From Acidipropionibacterium acidipropionici (GTDB lineage: Bacteria > Actinomycetota > Actinomycetes > Propionibacteriales > Propionibacteriaceae), in NCBI RefSeq assembly GCF_001441165.1, contig NZ_CP013126.1:1145551-1209550 (forward strand): a stretch of 64,000 bases of DNA, given 5' to 3'. Of the stretch, positions 1-8,164 are shown piece after piece; within the stretch, counting starts at the first letter, position 1, and each line of letters begins with the position of its first letter. Below the pieces are notes generated by a model, which was given only the letters and a program-made list of their open reading frames with translations, searched no databases and was not told where the DNA came from. Both the position numbers and the translations under genes were made by a program.

Positions 1-1401
1 AACGAGGCCTGGACGACGATCACCCGCAAGGTGACCCCGGCCAACCGCGCCTGGCTCACCAACAGCCAGCCCGTCACCATGCACACCTCCACCGCGATGA
101 TCGCGGTGCCCAACGAGTTCACCCGCGACCGCATCGAGACCAAGATGCGCAGTGAGCTCGAGGAACTCCTCTCCGACCACTTCCGGCGTCCCATCCACCT
201 GGCCATCACGATCGACGCCGATCTCGAGCTGGCTCTGGGAGCCCCTGACAGCCCCGACGATCAGGAGGAGGAGCTCCCTCCGTCCAACTTCGTCCCCAAG
301 GTCAACCCCGGCGACCCCGACGTCGTCCAGCTCGATCCCAGGACCCCTGAGAACCAGGCCGCCGACCTCAACGGCTCGGTCCGGCTCAATCCCAAGTACA
401 CCTTCGACTCCTTCGTCATCGGGGCCTCCAACCGCTTCGCCCACGCCGCCGCGGTGGCCGTCGCGGAGTCCCCCGGCAAGTCGTACAACCCGCTCATGAT
501 CTACGGCGGATCGGGCCTCGGCAAGACCCACCTGCTGCACGCCATCGGCCATTACGTCGTGAACTACTACGACAAGGTGAGGGTGCGCTACGTCTCCACC
601 GAGGAACTCACCAACGACTTCATCAACGCGATCGGCACCAACACCGCCAACGAGTTCCGGCGCGCCTATCGCGACGTCGACGTCCTGCTTGTCGACGACA
701 TCCAGTTCCTGGAGAAGAAGATCCAGACCCAGGAGGAGTTCTTCCACACCTTCAACACCCTCCACAACGCCCAGAAGCAGATCGTGATGACCTCCGACCG
801 GCCGCCGAAGCTGCTGGAGGCCCTCGAGCCGCGCCTGCGCAGCCGCTTCGAGTGGGGGCTGATGACCGACATCCAGCCCCCGGACCTGGAGACCAGGATC
901 GCCATCCTGCGGCGCAAGATCTCCTCGGAGCGGCTGACCGTCAGCCCCGATGTGCTGGAGTTCATCGCCAGCCGGATCCAGACCAATATCCGCGAGCTCG
1001 AGGGCGCCCTCATCCGGGTCACCGCCTTCGCCAGCCTCAACCGGCAGCCGGTCGACATGTCGCTCGCCGAGGTCGTGCTCAAGGATCTGATGCCCGACGG
1101 CCAGGACTCCCCGGTCACCGCGGAGCGGATCATCAACGAGACCGCCGGCTACTTCGGCATCAGCCGCGAGGATCTGCTGGGCACCTCCCGCACCCAGACC
1201 GTCGTCACCGCCCGCCAGATCGCGATGTACCTGTGCCGAGAGCTCACCGACCTGTCGCTGCCGAAGATCGGCGCGGAGTTCGGTGGCAAGGACCACACCA
1301 CCGTGATGCACGCCGACCGGAAGATCCGCTCGATGATGGGGGAACGCCGGCAGATCTTCAACCAGGTCTCCGAGCTCACGAACAGGATCAAACAGAGCTG
1401 A
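1..1401 (+). CDS. dnaA: Chromosomal replication initiator protein DnaA (5' end outside window)
   Basis: DnaA is the AAA+ ATPase that binds DnaA boxes and opens the replication origin. The frame is open from base 1, so domain I and the start lie upstream; 466 residues are visible. Seen: a variable linker rich in D/E/P (domain II), Walker A GGSGLGKTH near visible residue 170, Walker B DVLLVDDIQF, the arginine-rich sensor region PRLRSRFEWG, and the C-terminal DNA-binding signature GGKDHTTVMHADRKI of domain IV. The protein ends normally. Downstream is not dnaN, as expected, but a hairpin and then an IS256 element. The methionine at base 31 is internal and should not be taken as the start. Confidence 0.98.
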   Translation, partial: NEAWTTITRKVTPANRAWLTNSQPVTMHTSTAMIAVPNEFTRDRIETKMRSELEELLSDHFRRPIHLAITIDADLELALGAPDSPDDQEEELPPSNFVPKVNPGDPDVVQLDPRTPENQAADLNGSVRLNPKYTFDSFVIGASNRFAHAAAVAVAESPGKSYNPLMIYGGSGLGKTHLLHAIGHYVVNYYDKVRVRYVSTEELTNDFINAIGTNTANEFRRAYRDVDVLLVDDIQFLEKKIQTQEEFFHTFNTLHNAQKQIVMTSDRPPKLLEALEPRLRSRFEWGLMTDIQPPDLETRIAILRRKISSERLTVSPDVLEFIASRIQTNIRELEGALIRVTAFASLNRQPVDMSLAEVVLKDLMPDGQDSPVTAERIINETAGYFGISREDLLGTSRTQTVVTARQIAMYLCRELTDLSLPKIGAEFGGKDHTTVMHADRKIRSMMGERRQIFNQVSELTNRIKQS

Positions 1402-1476
1402 GGGGATAACCCCTTCGGAACCCCACTCTCGCAACTCTGTTGGTGGGCAGGTCGCTGCCCCGGGCCGGTCCGGATC

Positions 1477-1530
1477 CCCGCTCAACGGGGGTTTGCGTCG
1501 CGCTAGGGCCGCAAACCCCCGTTGAGCGGG
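1477..1530. repeat. Perfect 21-bp inverted repeat (CCGCTCAACG family) downstream of dnaA
   Basis: Arms 1477-1497 and 1510-1530 are perfectly complementary, with a 12-nt loop. The arm begins CCCGCTCAACGGGGG. Related arms with the same CCGCTCAACG core occur at 12755-12806 and 38008-38079. It may act as the dnaA terminator or be a REP-like palindrome. The IS256 copy starts 9 bp further on. Confidence 0.85.
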
Positions 1531-1538
1531 AAATTCGT

Positions 1539-2986
1539 GGTCAAGTCCCTTGTAGTGGTGTATCCGTTTCGTGATCTTTCGATACGGGGTCAGGCTGTCA
1601 GTTCGGGTGGGATGGGGTCTGCTCCTTCCAGGCGGGTCTGGTCTTCGCTGACGGGGGTCTGAGGGATCCGTGAGCGTTCCAGGACCTCCAGGCCCAGGTA
1701 GCGCCGGCCCTCGGCCCACTCATCGGTCTGCTCGGCCAGCACGGCCCCGACGAGCCGGATGACGGCCTCCCTGTTGGGGAAGATCCCCACGGCATCGGTA
1801 CGCCGCCGGATCTCCTTGTTCAGCCGCTCCTGGGGATTGTTCGACCAGATCTGGCGCCACACGTCGACCGGGAAACTCGTGAACGCCAACAGGTCGGCCC
1901 GCGCGGCGTCCAGATGGGCATGGACCTGGGGAAGCTTGGCCTCCACATAGTCCAGCAGCCGGTCGAACTGGGCATCCACGGCGGCCGCGGAGGGCTGGTC
2001 GTAGACCGAGTGGAGCATGGCCTTGACCGCCGGCCACAGGCTCTTGGGACACACGCTCATCAGATTGGCCGCGTAGTGGGTCCGGCACCGCTGCCAGGCC
2101 GCCCCGGGCAGGTTCGCCGCGATCGCCTCCCTCAGCCCGGCATGGGCATCCGAGGTGACCAGCCGCACCCCGGACAGGCCCCGGGCCACCAGATCGGCGA
2201 AGAACGTGTTCCAGGCCGGCCCGGTCTCAGCGGTGGCGACCTGGAGGCCCAGGACCTCCCGGTGGCCGTCAGCGTTGACCCCGGTCGCGGTCAGCACGAC
2301 CGCGTTGATGACCCGTCCGGCTTCCCGGACCTTCATCGTCAGGGCGTCAGCGGCCACGAACGTGAACGGGCCCGCCTCGCCCAGAGGCCTGTGGCGGAAG
2401 GCCTCGACCTGGGCGTCGAGGTCGGCGGCCATCCGCGAGACCTGGGACTTCGACAAGGAGTCGATACCCAGCTGCTTGACGAGCTTGTCCATCCGGCGGG
2501 TGGAGACCCCGGCCAGGTAGGCGTCGGCGACCACGGTGATCATCGCCGACTCGGCGCGCTTGCGCCGCTCCAGCAGCCACTCTGGGAAGTAGCTGCCCTG
2601 GCGGAGCTTGGGGATCGCCACATCCACCGTGCCGACCCGGGTGTCCAGGTCGCGGTGACGGTAGCCGTTGCGCTGGACGAGGCGGTCGGGATCGGGGCGG
2701 CCGTACTCCGCGCCGGCGACCTGGTCGGCATCGGCCGACAGCAGCATGTTGATCATCGTGGCCAGCAGTGAGCGCAACAGGTCCGGGGAGGCCTGGCCCA
2801 GGGCTTGGTCCAGGACCCGGGCAGGGTCGACAATATGGGCAGCGGTCATCGTGGTTGTTCCTTTCGAGTGAGAAGTAGAGAGCTTTCTCGAAGGATCACA
2901 CGGTGACCGCGCTGCCGTCCACCACGAAGTCGCGGAGGCCGACGGGCTGGTCACCAGCGGGTTACACCACCATAAGGGGCACTACT
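1539..2986 (-). mobile_element. IS256-family insertion sequence, copy A (1448 bp, no target duplication)
   Basis: The element was delimited by comparison with the second copy at 4564-6011: identity starts at 1539 and stops at 2986, giving the same 1448-bp length. The imperfect terminal inverted repeats share a GTGGTGTA core, about 24 bp from each end. The 8 bases outside the left end (AAATTCGT) and outside the right end (AAACGCGA) do not match, so there is no target-site duplication. The other copy has one. A missing duplication at an otherwise complete element is typical of a junction made by recombination between two IS copies, and this copy sits where the expected gene order is broken (dnaA on the left, rsmG on the right). 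Confidence 0.93.
1590..2849 (-). CDS. IS256-family transposase (Mutator-type DDE)
   Basis: This enzyme cuts and joins the ends of the element. The start was taken at the ATG at 2849 because it follows an AAAGGA ribosome-binding site; a longer frame upstream covers the IS end and is unlikely to be used. The product is 419 residues, normal for the family. The DDE-fold aspartates lie in FVAADALTMKV and LVTSDAHAGLREAI and the glutamate in NPQERLNKEI. It differs from the copy at 4701-5960 at only a few residues, for example VKQLGID against VKSLGID and PPELTA against PPELAA. Both copies look intact and probably active. Confidence 0.95.
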   Translation of the reverse strand: MTAAHIVDPARVLDQALGQASPDLLRSLLATMINMLLSADADQVAGAEYGRPDPDRLVQRNGYRHRDLDTRVGTVDVAIPKLRQGSYFPEWLLERRKRAESAMITVVADAYLAGVSTRRMDKLVKQLGIDSLSKSQVSRMAADLDAQVEAFRHRPLGEAGPFTFVAADALTMKVREAGRVINAVVLTATGVNADGHREVLGLQVATAETGPAWNTFFADLVARGLSGVRLVTSDAHAGLREAIAANLPGAAWQRCRTHYAANLMSVCPKSLWPAVKAMLHSVYDQPSAAAVDAQFDRLLDYVEAKLPQVHAHLDAARADLLAFTSFPVDVWRQIWSNNPQERLNKEIRRRTDAVGIFPNREAVIRLVGAVLAEQTDEWAEGRRYLGLEVLERSRIPQTPVSEDQTRLEGADPIPPELTA

Positions 2987-3057
2987 AAACGCGAACGGTT
3001 GACGATCCATTGGTCGGCACCACCAGTCGTCACGAAGTGATCAAGCGACAGATTGAT

Positions 3058-3071
3058 TTGTCGACATATCG
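3058..3071 (+). repeat. 14-bp origin-region motif, copy 1
   Basis: TTGTCGACATATCG matches the consensus ATGTCGACATATCG at 13 of 14 bases. It is followed at once by a further ACATA, giving a direct repeat of TCGACATA with 9-bp periodicity. Function unknown. Confidence 0.8.
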
Positions 3072-3220
3072 ACATACTGACCGACGCGGCGATGGGCAAT
3101 GGGCGAGATGTCGGCAAAGCGGTTGGCTCGTTGGGGAACCGAGCGAGGCTCCCAGGAGTCGATCGGAGGTGTCGATCATTGTGGGCCCGCTCGCATCCAG
3201 CAGAGACCTTCAGATCGGGT

Positions 3221-3229
3221 TGTGGACAA
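3221..3229 (-). promoter_or_regulatory. DnaA box (TTGTCCACA)
   Basis: The plus strand reads TGTGGACAA, so the minus strand carries TTGTCCACA, the high-affinity actinobacterial DnaA box. It lies about 80 bp upstream of rsmG in an A+T-richer stretch. It is an isolated box, so it may be regulatory rather than part of an origin. Confidence 0.6.
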
Positions 3230-3306
3230 GTAGTTGAAAACAGTAATAACGATTCCCCGGCTGAGGAGGGCCGCCTGGAGGCGTGTCAGTAGGGCGGTAG
3301 GGCAGA

Positions 3307-3942
3307 ATGTTGCGCATGGCAGATGGTGGGCGGACCGTGGACGAGATCGCCGGCGAGGTCTTTGGCGACGCCGTTCCCTCGATAGAACGATATGTCGACA
3401 TATTGACAACGCGTGGAGTTGAGTGGGGGCTGATGGGGCCGAAGGAGGCTCCCAGGATCTGGGGACGACACATCTTCAACAGCGCCGCACTTTCAACTCT
3501 TATGCCCGAGGGCTGCCAGGTCGCCGATGTGGGAAGTGGAGCGGGTCTTCCGGGTATCCCGCTGGCGATTGCGCGACCGGATATCCGGATCACGCTGATC
3601 GAGCCGCTCCTTCGGCGGTCGAACTTTCTGACCGGAGTCGTCGAGGAGCTGGGCCTCGGTGACAGGGTGGATGTCCTGAGGGGTCGTGCTGAGGACGTCG
3701 GGCAGCACTTCGACATCGTGACCGCCCGGGCTGTGGCGAAGTTGCCGACTCTGGTCGGATGGACCAGGGGGCTCATAGGGCAGGGAGGCGAACTCCTGGG
3801 GTTGAAGGGTGCCTCGGCCCAGGAGGAACTCGACAATGCCCAGAAGGTGCTCAAGAAGTACCACCTGGCGGGCGAAGTCCTCGTGGTGCGGGCCCACCCC
3901 GACACCGAGGTGACTCACGTGGTGAGGATCACGAAACAGTAG
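3307..3942 (+). CDS. rsmG: 16S rRNA (guanine(527)-N7)-methyltransferase RsmG
   Basis: RsmG methylates G527 of 16S rRNA with S-adenosylmethionine; its loss gives low-level streptomycin resistance in several bacteria. The 211-residue product is normal length. The SAM-binding motif VADVGSGAGLPGIPLAIA and the family signature TARAVAKLPTL are clear. The start at 3307 or the ATG three codons later are both possible. It normally sits between jag and parA; here an IS256 copy lies on each side, so it is cut off from jag upstream and separated from parAB by 3.2 kb. The 5' coding part also contains a copy of the 14-bp motif. Confidence 0.97.
   Translation: MLRMADGGRTVDEIAGEVFGDAVPSIERYVDILTTRGVEWGLMGPKEAPRIWGRHIFNSAALSTLMPEGCQVADVGSGAGLPGIPLAIARPDIRITLIEPLLRRSNFLTGVVEELGLGDRVDVLRGRAEDVGQHFDIVTARAVAKLPTLVGWTRGLIGQGGELLGLKGASAQEELDNAQKVLKKYHLAGEVLVVRAHPDTEVTHVVRITKQ
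3388..3401 (-). repeat. 14-bp origin-region motif, copy 2 (inside rsmG)
   Basis: The minus strand reads ATGTCGACATATCG exactly. It lies within the rsmG coding sequence (codons for ERYVDI), so the motif is kept despite coding constraint. Confidence 0.8.
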
Positions 3943-4555
3943 CTCTGGCGATGGGGCCGGCCCTGGAAGGGGCGGGACGTAGCGCCGTTGTGAATCGCGT
4001 TGGGTCGTCCTCGGACAGGGGCTTTGAGGCGCGTGGCAGCGCCGTGCGGCACCCGTGCCAGGAATGTCGCAGCGTCATCGGAGCCGGGTGCTGCCCGTGC
4101 CCGAGGCGTGTGGGGAGCCGAGTCGGGCAGACCGGAATCGCGTTGCCTGGAGCAGGAGCAGGGGGTTTCAGATCGGGCGAACGGGGCATCCAGGTTTGTC
4201 GGCTTGAGGGTTGGCCACCGGCAGGTCGTTGGGATGTTTCACGTGAAACATCAGGGGCCGCCAGGTGAGCCCTCCGACTTCCGGGGCTGCCACGTGAACC
4301 CTCCAACTTCCTCTGCGCGGGGTGCCAGCAATCCGTCCTCCCCAAGTGGGGGTGTCTGGATCGGACTGGAGTGGCCGGCATTTCGAGCGCGGATGGCCCC
4401 GCTCAAGTAAGTGTGAGTGGCTCGCTGACCGACTGAAGCGGGGCGGCCTCATGCAACCGGTTCATCGTGAGGATGTCCTCCGACACGATGCACACATCTC
4501 ATGCCCGCACGCGCGGCCAGTGCGGATCGTTGCACAGGAGCAGCACCTGGACATC
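3943..4555. other. Intergenic region downstream of rsmG
   Basis: I see no convincing gene in these 613 bp. It contains one perfect parS site (4235-4250). Two near-repeats of a GTGA(G/A)CCCTCC(G/A)ACTTCC block sit near 4266-4310. Minus-strand fragments near 4410-4560 look like broken coding remnants without a recognisable family. The region continues on the other side of IS copy B. Confidence 0.5.
4235..4250. promoter_or_regulatory. parS: parS centromere site 1
   Basis: TGTTTCACGTGAAACA is the perfect 16-bp palindromic ParB-binding consensus. It lies between rsmG and IS copy B, 2.9 kb upstream of parA. Confidence 0.95.
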
Positions 4556-4563
4556 GAGGACGC
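4556..4563. repeat. 8-bp target-site duplication, left of IS copy B
   Basis: GAGGACGC directly abuts the left end of the element and is repeated exactly at 6012-6019 on the other side. Eight bp is the usual duplication length for IS256-family transposition. Confidence 0.93.
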
Positions 4564-6011
4564 AGTAGTGCCCCTTATGGTGGTGTAACCCGCTGGTGAC
4601 CAGCCCGTCGGCCTCCGCGACTTCGTGGTGGACGGCAGCGCGGTCACCGTGTGATCCTTCGAGAAAGCTCTCTACTTCTCACTCGAAAGGAACAACCACG
4701 ATGACCGCTGCCCATATTGTCGACCCTGCCCGGGTCCTGGACCAAGCCCTGGGCCAGGCCTCCCCGGACCTGTTGCGCTCACTGCTGGCCACGATGATCA
4801 ACATGCTGCTGTCGGCCGATGCCGACCAGGTCGCCGGCGCGGAGTACGGCCGCCCCGATCCCGACCGCCTCGTCCAGCGCAACGGCTACCGTCACCGCGA
4901 CCTGGACACCCGGGTCGGCACGGTGGATGTGGCGATCCCCAAGCTCCGCCAGGGCAGCTACTTCCCAGAGTGGCTGCTGGAGCGGCGCAAGCGCGCCGAG
5001 TCGGCGATGATCACCGTGGTCGCCGACGCCTACCTGGCCGGGGTCTCCACCCGCCGGATGGACAAGCTCGTCAAGAGCCTGGGTATCGACTCCTTGTCGA
5101 AGTCCCAGGTCTCGCGGATGGCCGCCGACCTCGACGCCCAGGTCGAGGCCTTCCGCCACAGGCCTCTGGGCGAGGCGGGCCCGTTCACGTTCGTGGCCGC
5201 TGACGCCCTGACGATGAAGGTCCGGGAAGCCGGACGGGTCATCAACGCGGTCGTGCTGACCGCGACCGGGGTCAACGCTGACGGCCACCGGGAGGTCCTG
5301 GGCCTCCAGGTCGCCACCGCTGAGACCGGGCCGGCCTGGAACACGTTCTTCGCCGATCTGGTGGCCCGGGGCCTGTCCGGGGTGCGGCTGGTCACCTCGG
5401 ATGCCCATGCCGGGCTGAGGGAGGCGATCGCGGCGAACCTGCCCGGGGCGGCCTGGCAGCGGTGCCGGACCCACTACGCGGCCAATCTGATGAGCGTGTG
5501 TCCCAAGAGCCTGTGGCCGGCGGTCAAGGCCATGCTCCACTCGGTCTACGACCAGCCGTCCGCGGCCGCCGTGGATGCCCAGTTCGACCGGCTGCTGGAC
5601 TATGTGGAGGCCAAGCTTCCCCAGGTCCATGCCCATCTGGACGCCGCGCGGGCCGACCTGTTGGCGTTCACGAGTTTCCCGGTCGACGTGTGGCGCCAGA
5701 TCTGGTCGAACAATCCTCAGGAGCGGCTGAACAAGGAGATCCGGAGGCGTACCGATGCCGTGGGGATCTTTCCCAACAGGGAGGCCGTCATCCGGCTCGT
5801 CGGGGCCGTGCTGGCCGAGCAGACCGATGAGTGGGCCGAGGGCCGGCGCTACCTGGGCCTGGAGGTCCTGGAACGCTCACGGATCCCTCAGACCCCCGTC
5901 AGCGAAGACCAGACCCGCCTGGAAGGAGCAGACCCCATCCCACCCGAACTGGCAGCCTGACCCCGTATCGAAAGATCACGAAACGGATACACCACTACCA
6001 GGGACTTGACC
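4564..6011 (+). mobile_element. IS256-family insertion sequence, copy B (1448 bp, intact with 8-bp duplication)
   Basis: The element is bounded by an exact 8-bp direct repeat (GAGGACGC) and has the same length as copy A in opposite orientation. It carries imperfect terminal inverted repeats with the shared GTGGTGTA core. The duplication shows a simple, probably recent insertion into the rsmG-parA intergenic DNA. Removing it restores a continuous non-coding sequence, so no recognisable gene was broken. Confidence 0.95.
4701..5960 (+). CDS. IS256-family transposase (Mutator-type DDE)
   Basis: The product is 419 residues from the ATG at 4701, preceded by an AAAGGA ribosome-binding site. The DDE-fold motifs FVAADALTM, LVTSDAHAG and NPQERLNKEIRRR are intact. 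It is near-identical to the copy at 1590-2849, with a handful of substitutions. It lies on the plus strand, inverted relative to copy A, so the pair can support homologous inversion of the 1.6 kb rsmG segment between them. Confidence 0.95.
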   Translation: MTAAHIVDPARVLDQALGQASPDLLRSLLATMINMLLSADADQVAGAEYGRPDPDRLVQRNGYRHRDLDTRVGTVDVAIPKLRQGSYFPEWLLERRKRAESAMITVVADAYLAGVSTRRMDKLVKSLGIDSLSKSQVSRMAADLDAQVEAFRHRPLGEAGPFTFVAADALTMKVREAGRVINAVVLTATGVNADGHREVLGLQVATAETGPAWNTFFADLVARGLSGVRLVTSDAHAGLREAIAANLPGAAWQRCRTHYAANLMSVCPKSLWPAVKAMLHSVYDQPSAAAVDAQFDRLLDYVEAKLPQVHAHLDAARADLLAFTSFPVDVWRQIWSNNPQERLNKEIRRRTDAVGIFPNREAVIRLVGAVLAEQTDEWAEGRRYLGLEVLERSRIPQTPVSEDQTRLEGADPIPPELAA

Positions 6012-6019
6012 GAGGACGC
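6012..6019. repeat. 8-bp target-site duplication, right of IS copy B
   Basis: GAGGACGC is an exact match to 4556-4563. Confidence 0.93.
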
Positions 6020-6802
6020 TGAGTGCAGGACGCTGATCGGGAGGCGGACACAGTGTTGGGTCGGCGAAGTGGCGTCGTCGAATCCGGAGATCAGTGCCAT
6101 GGCGTGGGCGCCTTCCTGTGATCAGGCGGTCAGGGGAAGGGCGATGGGGATGCGGAGCCTGGTGATGCAGAGCGTGGAGGATGTTGGCGTGGGGACGACT
6201 GTGTCGCGGTGACTCGTCAGGTCATCAGGCACCAGAATCGGAGCACCGCTCAGACGACTCGTGTTGCGGGGAGGGTCTAGCTCGGTGGGAGACTCCAGGC
6301 GGAGTCTCCCTGAGATGAGCCCTGATAGCAATGGTGGCGACGACAGCTCGGCCTTGACCAGAATCGACAGTCACAGGGAAGCGATCGGGGTGGATCGAGG
6401 GACTTGGCATCACCCTCGGATGGCAAGGCCAAGGACGTCGGGCAGTGGGGGCGAAGGGTCAGAGCGGAAAAGGGCCGGAGCGGAGGGGATCCGGGAGATC
6501 CCCGCGGACAGGTTGGTGATCGCGAGGGAGGAGGTCGGCTTGCGACAGGTTGTTGACCTCGTGAGGGGCGGACGAACCGAAACAGACGCGATGGGCGGAC
6601 CTGCCGTCAGGGCAGTGGTGGTGACCCGGAGAGCTTGGAGGGGGAATCTGCGGGGTCGGGTGGGACGTCACATGGAGGCTGTGTGCAGCCAGGCGAGCGA
6701 AGAGAGTTCGCGGTCGGAGAATCGGGGCCGGCCTGTCACCTTCTGGGGTGGGGGCAGAAGGGGGCAGGTCTGCGTCGCTGAAGGGTGGGAGTGAAGGTGG
6801 GG

Positions 6803-7020
6803 TTGTGCACAAGGCTGTGGATAACTCTGCACCGGAGGCGGTAGCCGACCGGCCCGACATCTTGGGGCCGGGTGAAAGACGTGGAAATGGCGTCATGGCG
6901 CGGAATCCGGACTCCACTGAGCACAATGTCGACATATCGCCATAGCGCCATCGCAGCAGTCCGAGGGTAGATGGCGGCTGCGGCGACCCACCATGTGGAT
7001 AACTCGGAAAGTTGTCCACA
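6803..7020. promoter_or_regulatory. Cluster of four DnaA boxes upstream of parA
   Basis: Sites: TTGTGCACA at 6803-6811 (plus; one base off the consensus and palindromic), TTATCCACA on the minus strand at 6816-6824 and again at 6994-7002, and TTGTCCACA on the plus strand at 7012-7020. The last two face each other 9 bp apart. Such clusters mark origins or DnaA-regulated promoters. A 14-bp motif copy lies between the two pairs. Confidence 0.65.
6926..6939 (+). repeat. 14-bp origin-region motif, copy 3
   Basis: ATGTCGACATATCG, exact consensus. It lies between the two pairs of DnaA boxes upstream of parA. Confidence 0.8.
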
Positions 7021-7080
7021 GGCCCGCCGGAAGCGTGATCTGGCGGAGGGTCACAGCTAGAGTGTGCGAGAGCGACGCGG

Positions 7081-7096
7081 TGTTTCACGTGAAACA
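7081..7096. promoter_or_regulatory. parS: parS centromere site 2
   Basis: TGTTTCACGTGAAACA, a perfect ParB-binding palindrome 57 bp upstream of the parA start. Confidence 0.96.
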
Positions 7097-7106
7097 CCGC
7101 CCAAAT

Positions 7107-7122
7107 TGTTCCACGTGAAACA
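7107..7122. promoter_or_regulatory. parS: parS centromere site 3 (one mismatch)
   Basis: TGTTCCACGTGAAACA matches the consensus at 15 of 16 bases. It starts 26 bp after site 2, so the two sites lie about 2.5 helical turns apart and abut the parAB leader. Confidence 0.9.
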
Positions 7123-7152
7123 TCCCCATCACCACAGCCATGGAGGCGGTCA

Positions 7153-8163
7153 ATGACGGACGAGGTGCCTACGTACACCGACGCACCGAAGCGGGCAGAG
7201 TTCGATGGTCCAGACACCCCCGCTCTGGAGCGTCCGGAGGATGATGTGGTTCCGGAGGAGGACAGGCCCAAGCTTCCTCTGACGCTGCCCCGCCCCACCT
7301 CTCCCCGAGTGATCGTCGTTGCGAACCAGAAGGGTGGTGTCGGCAAGACAACCACGGCGGTGAACATGGGAGTCGGCCTGGCCATGAGTGGCCTGAGGGT
7401 GCTCATCGTTGACGTCGACCCTCAGGGAAATGCGACGACGGCCCTGGGCATCGATCACGACCTCGGCACGCCGGGCACATACGAGGTGCTCATCGACGAG
7501 GAGCCGATCTCGCCCATGGCGCGGATGAGCCCTGAGACCCCGGGTCTTGAGGTCCTTCCGGCAACGATCGATCTGTCGGGTGCGGACCTCCAGCTGGCCA
7601 ACGTGAAGCACCGTGAGCGTCGGCTGAAGACAGCACTGGACGAGTACCTCAAGACTCATGACATTGACTACGTCTTCCTGGACTGCCCGCCGTCCCTCGG
7701 GCTCCTCACGATCAATGCCCTGGTCGCGGCCGACGAGGTACTCCTGCCCATTCAGTGCGAGTACTACGCGCTCGAGGGAGTGACTCAACTGATGCGGACG
7801 GTCCAGGCCGTCAAGAGCTCTTTCAACTCGAAACTGCAACTGGCCACGATCCTCATGACGATGTACGACGGACGGACGCGCCTGTCTCGAGAGGTCGTGG
7901 ACGAGGTCCGGGGCCAGTTCGCCAATGAGATGCTCGAAACCAGGATCCCGCGGTCGGTGAGAGTCTCCGAGGCCCCGAGCTACGGGCGTTCGGTCCTCAC
8001 CTACGAGCCGAACTCCGCCGGTGCGGTGGCATATCGCGAGGCCGCGGCAGAGTTCGCGAAGCTGCACTCCGCCACCGGCAGGACGGCGTCGACAAAGATT
8101 GCATCAAGCAAGCGAGTCCGTAGGGCGTCGACGCCCACGGTGCAGAGCGTCAAGGAGGCGTGA
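7153..8163 (+). CDS. parA: Chromosome partitioning ATPase ParA (Soj)
   Basis: ParA is a deviant-Walker ATPase that binds nucleoid DNA and moves ParB-parS complexes, segregating new origins. Seen in 336 residues: a non-conserved N-terminal extension of about 50 residues, the deviant Walker A KGGVGKTTT (residues 60-68), VDVDPQGNATT (Walker A'), and FLDCPPSLGLLT (Walker B). The ATG at 7153 follows GGAGG at good spacing. The stop is one base before the parB ATG, so the pair is an operon. ParB autoregulation through the parS sites in its leader is likely. Confidence 0.97.
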   Translation: MTDEVPTYTDAPKRAEFDGPDTPALERPEDDVVPEEDRPKLPLTLPRPTSPRVIVVANQKGGVGKTTTAVNMGVGLAMSGLRVLIVDVDPQGNATTALGIDHDLGTPGTYEVLIDEEPISPMARMSPETPGLEVLPATIDLSGADLQLANVKHRERRLKTALDEYLKTHDIDYVFLDCPPSLGLLTINALVAADEVLLPIQCEYYALEGVTQLMRTVQAVKSSFNSKLQLATILMTMYDGRTRLSREVVDEVRGQFANEMLETRIPRSVRVSEAPSYGRSVLTYEPNSAGAVAYREAAAEFAKLHSATGRTASTKIASSKRVRRASTPTVQSVKEA

Positions 8164-8164
8164 C

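Larger units (their letters stand above)
2987..3306. other. Intergenic region upstream of rsmG
   Basis: There is no gene in these 320 bp. In the usual actinobacterial order this DNA would lie between jag and rsmG. It holds one copy of the 14-bp motif (3058-3071) and one perfect DnaA box on the minus strand (3221-3229). It is richer in A+T than its surroundings. Confidence 0.6.
6020..7152. other. Non-coding origin-proximal region upstream of parA
   Basis: This stretch is 1.13 kb without a gene I can support. A 177-codon plus-strand frame near 6261-6794 has no recognisable motif, and the long minus-strand frame over parA's start is the antisense of its Walker motif. It contains one copy of the 14-bp motif, four DnaA-box sequences in 218 bp and two parS sites just before parA. 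This is more regulatory content than a parAB promoter needs. Confidence 0.6.

Noticed and set aside
1402-1538. oriC directly after dnaA
   Set aside because: The 137 bp between dnaA and the IS contain no DnaA boxes; the origin is either at the other junction or elsewhere.
1914-2771. Long plus-strand frame of 285 codons inside IS copy A (and its mirror in copy B)
   Set aside because: Exact antisense of the transposase gene, His/Gly/Arg-rich, and present only because of the high G+C content.
4408-4647. Minus-strand fragments near the insertion site of IS copy B that look like a broken transposase or toxin gene
   Set aside because: Fragments of about 25 residues in different frames with no recognisable motif; joining the sequence across the IS does not give a gene.
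6261-6794. 177-codon plus-strand frame upstream of parA
   Set aside because: No motif, no convincing ribosome-binding site, Arg/Gly/Ser-rich; more likely non-coding.
6459-7406. 315-codon minus-strand frame over the parA leader
   Set aside because: It reads the antisense of parA's Walker motif (PTPPFWFATTI) and of both parS sites (FHVKH-like), with no ribosome-binding site or domain.
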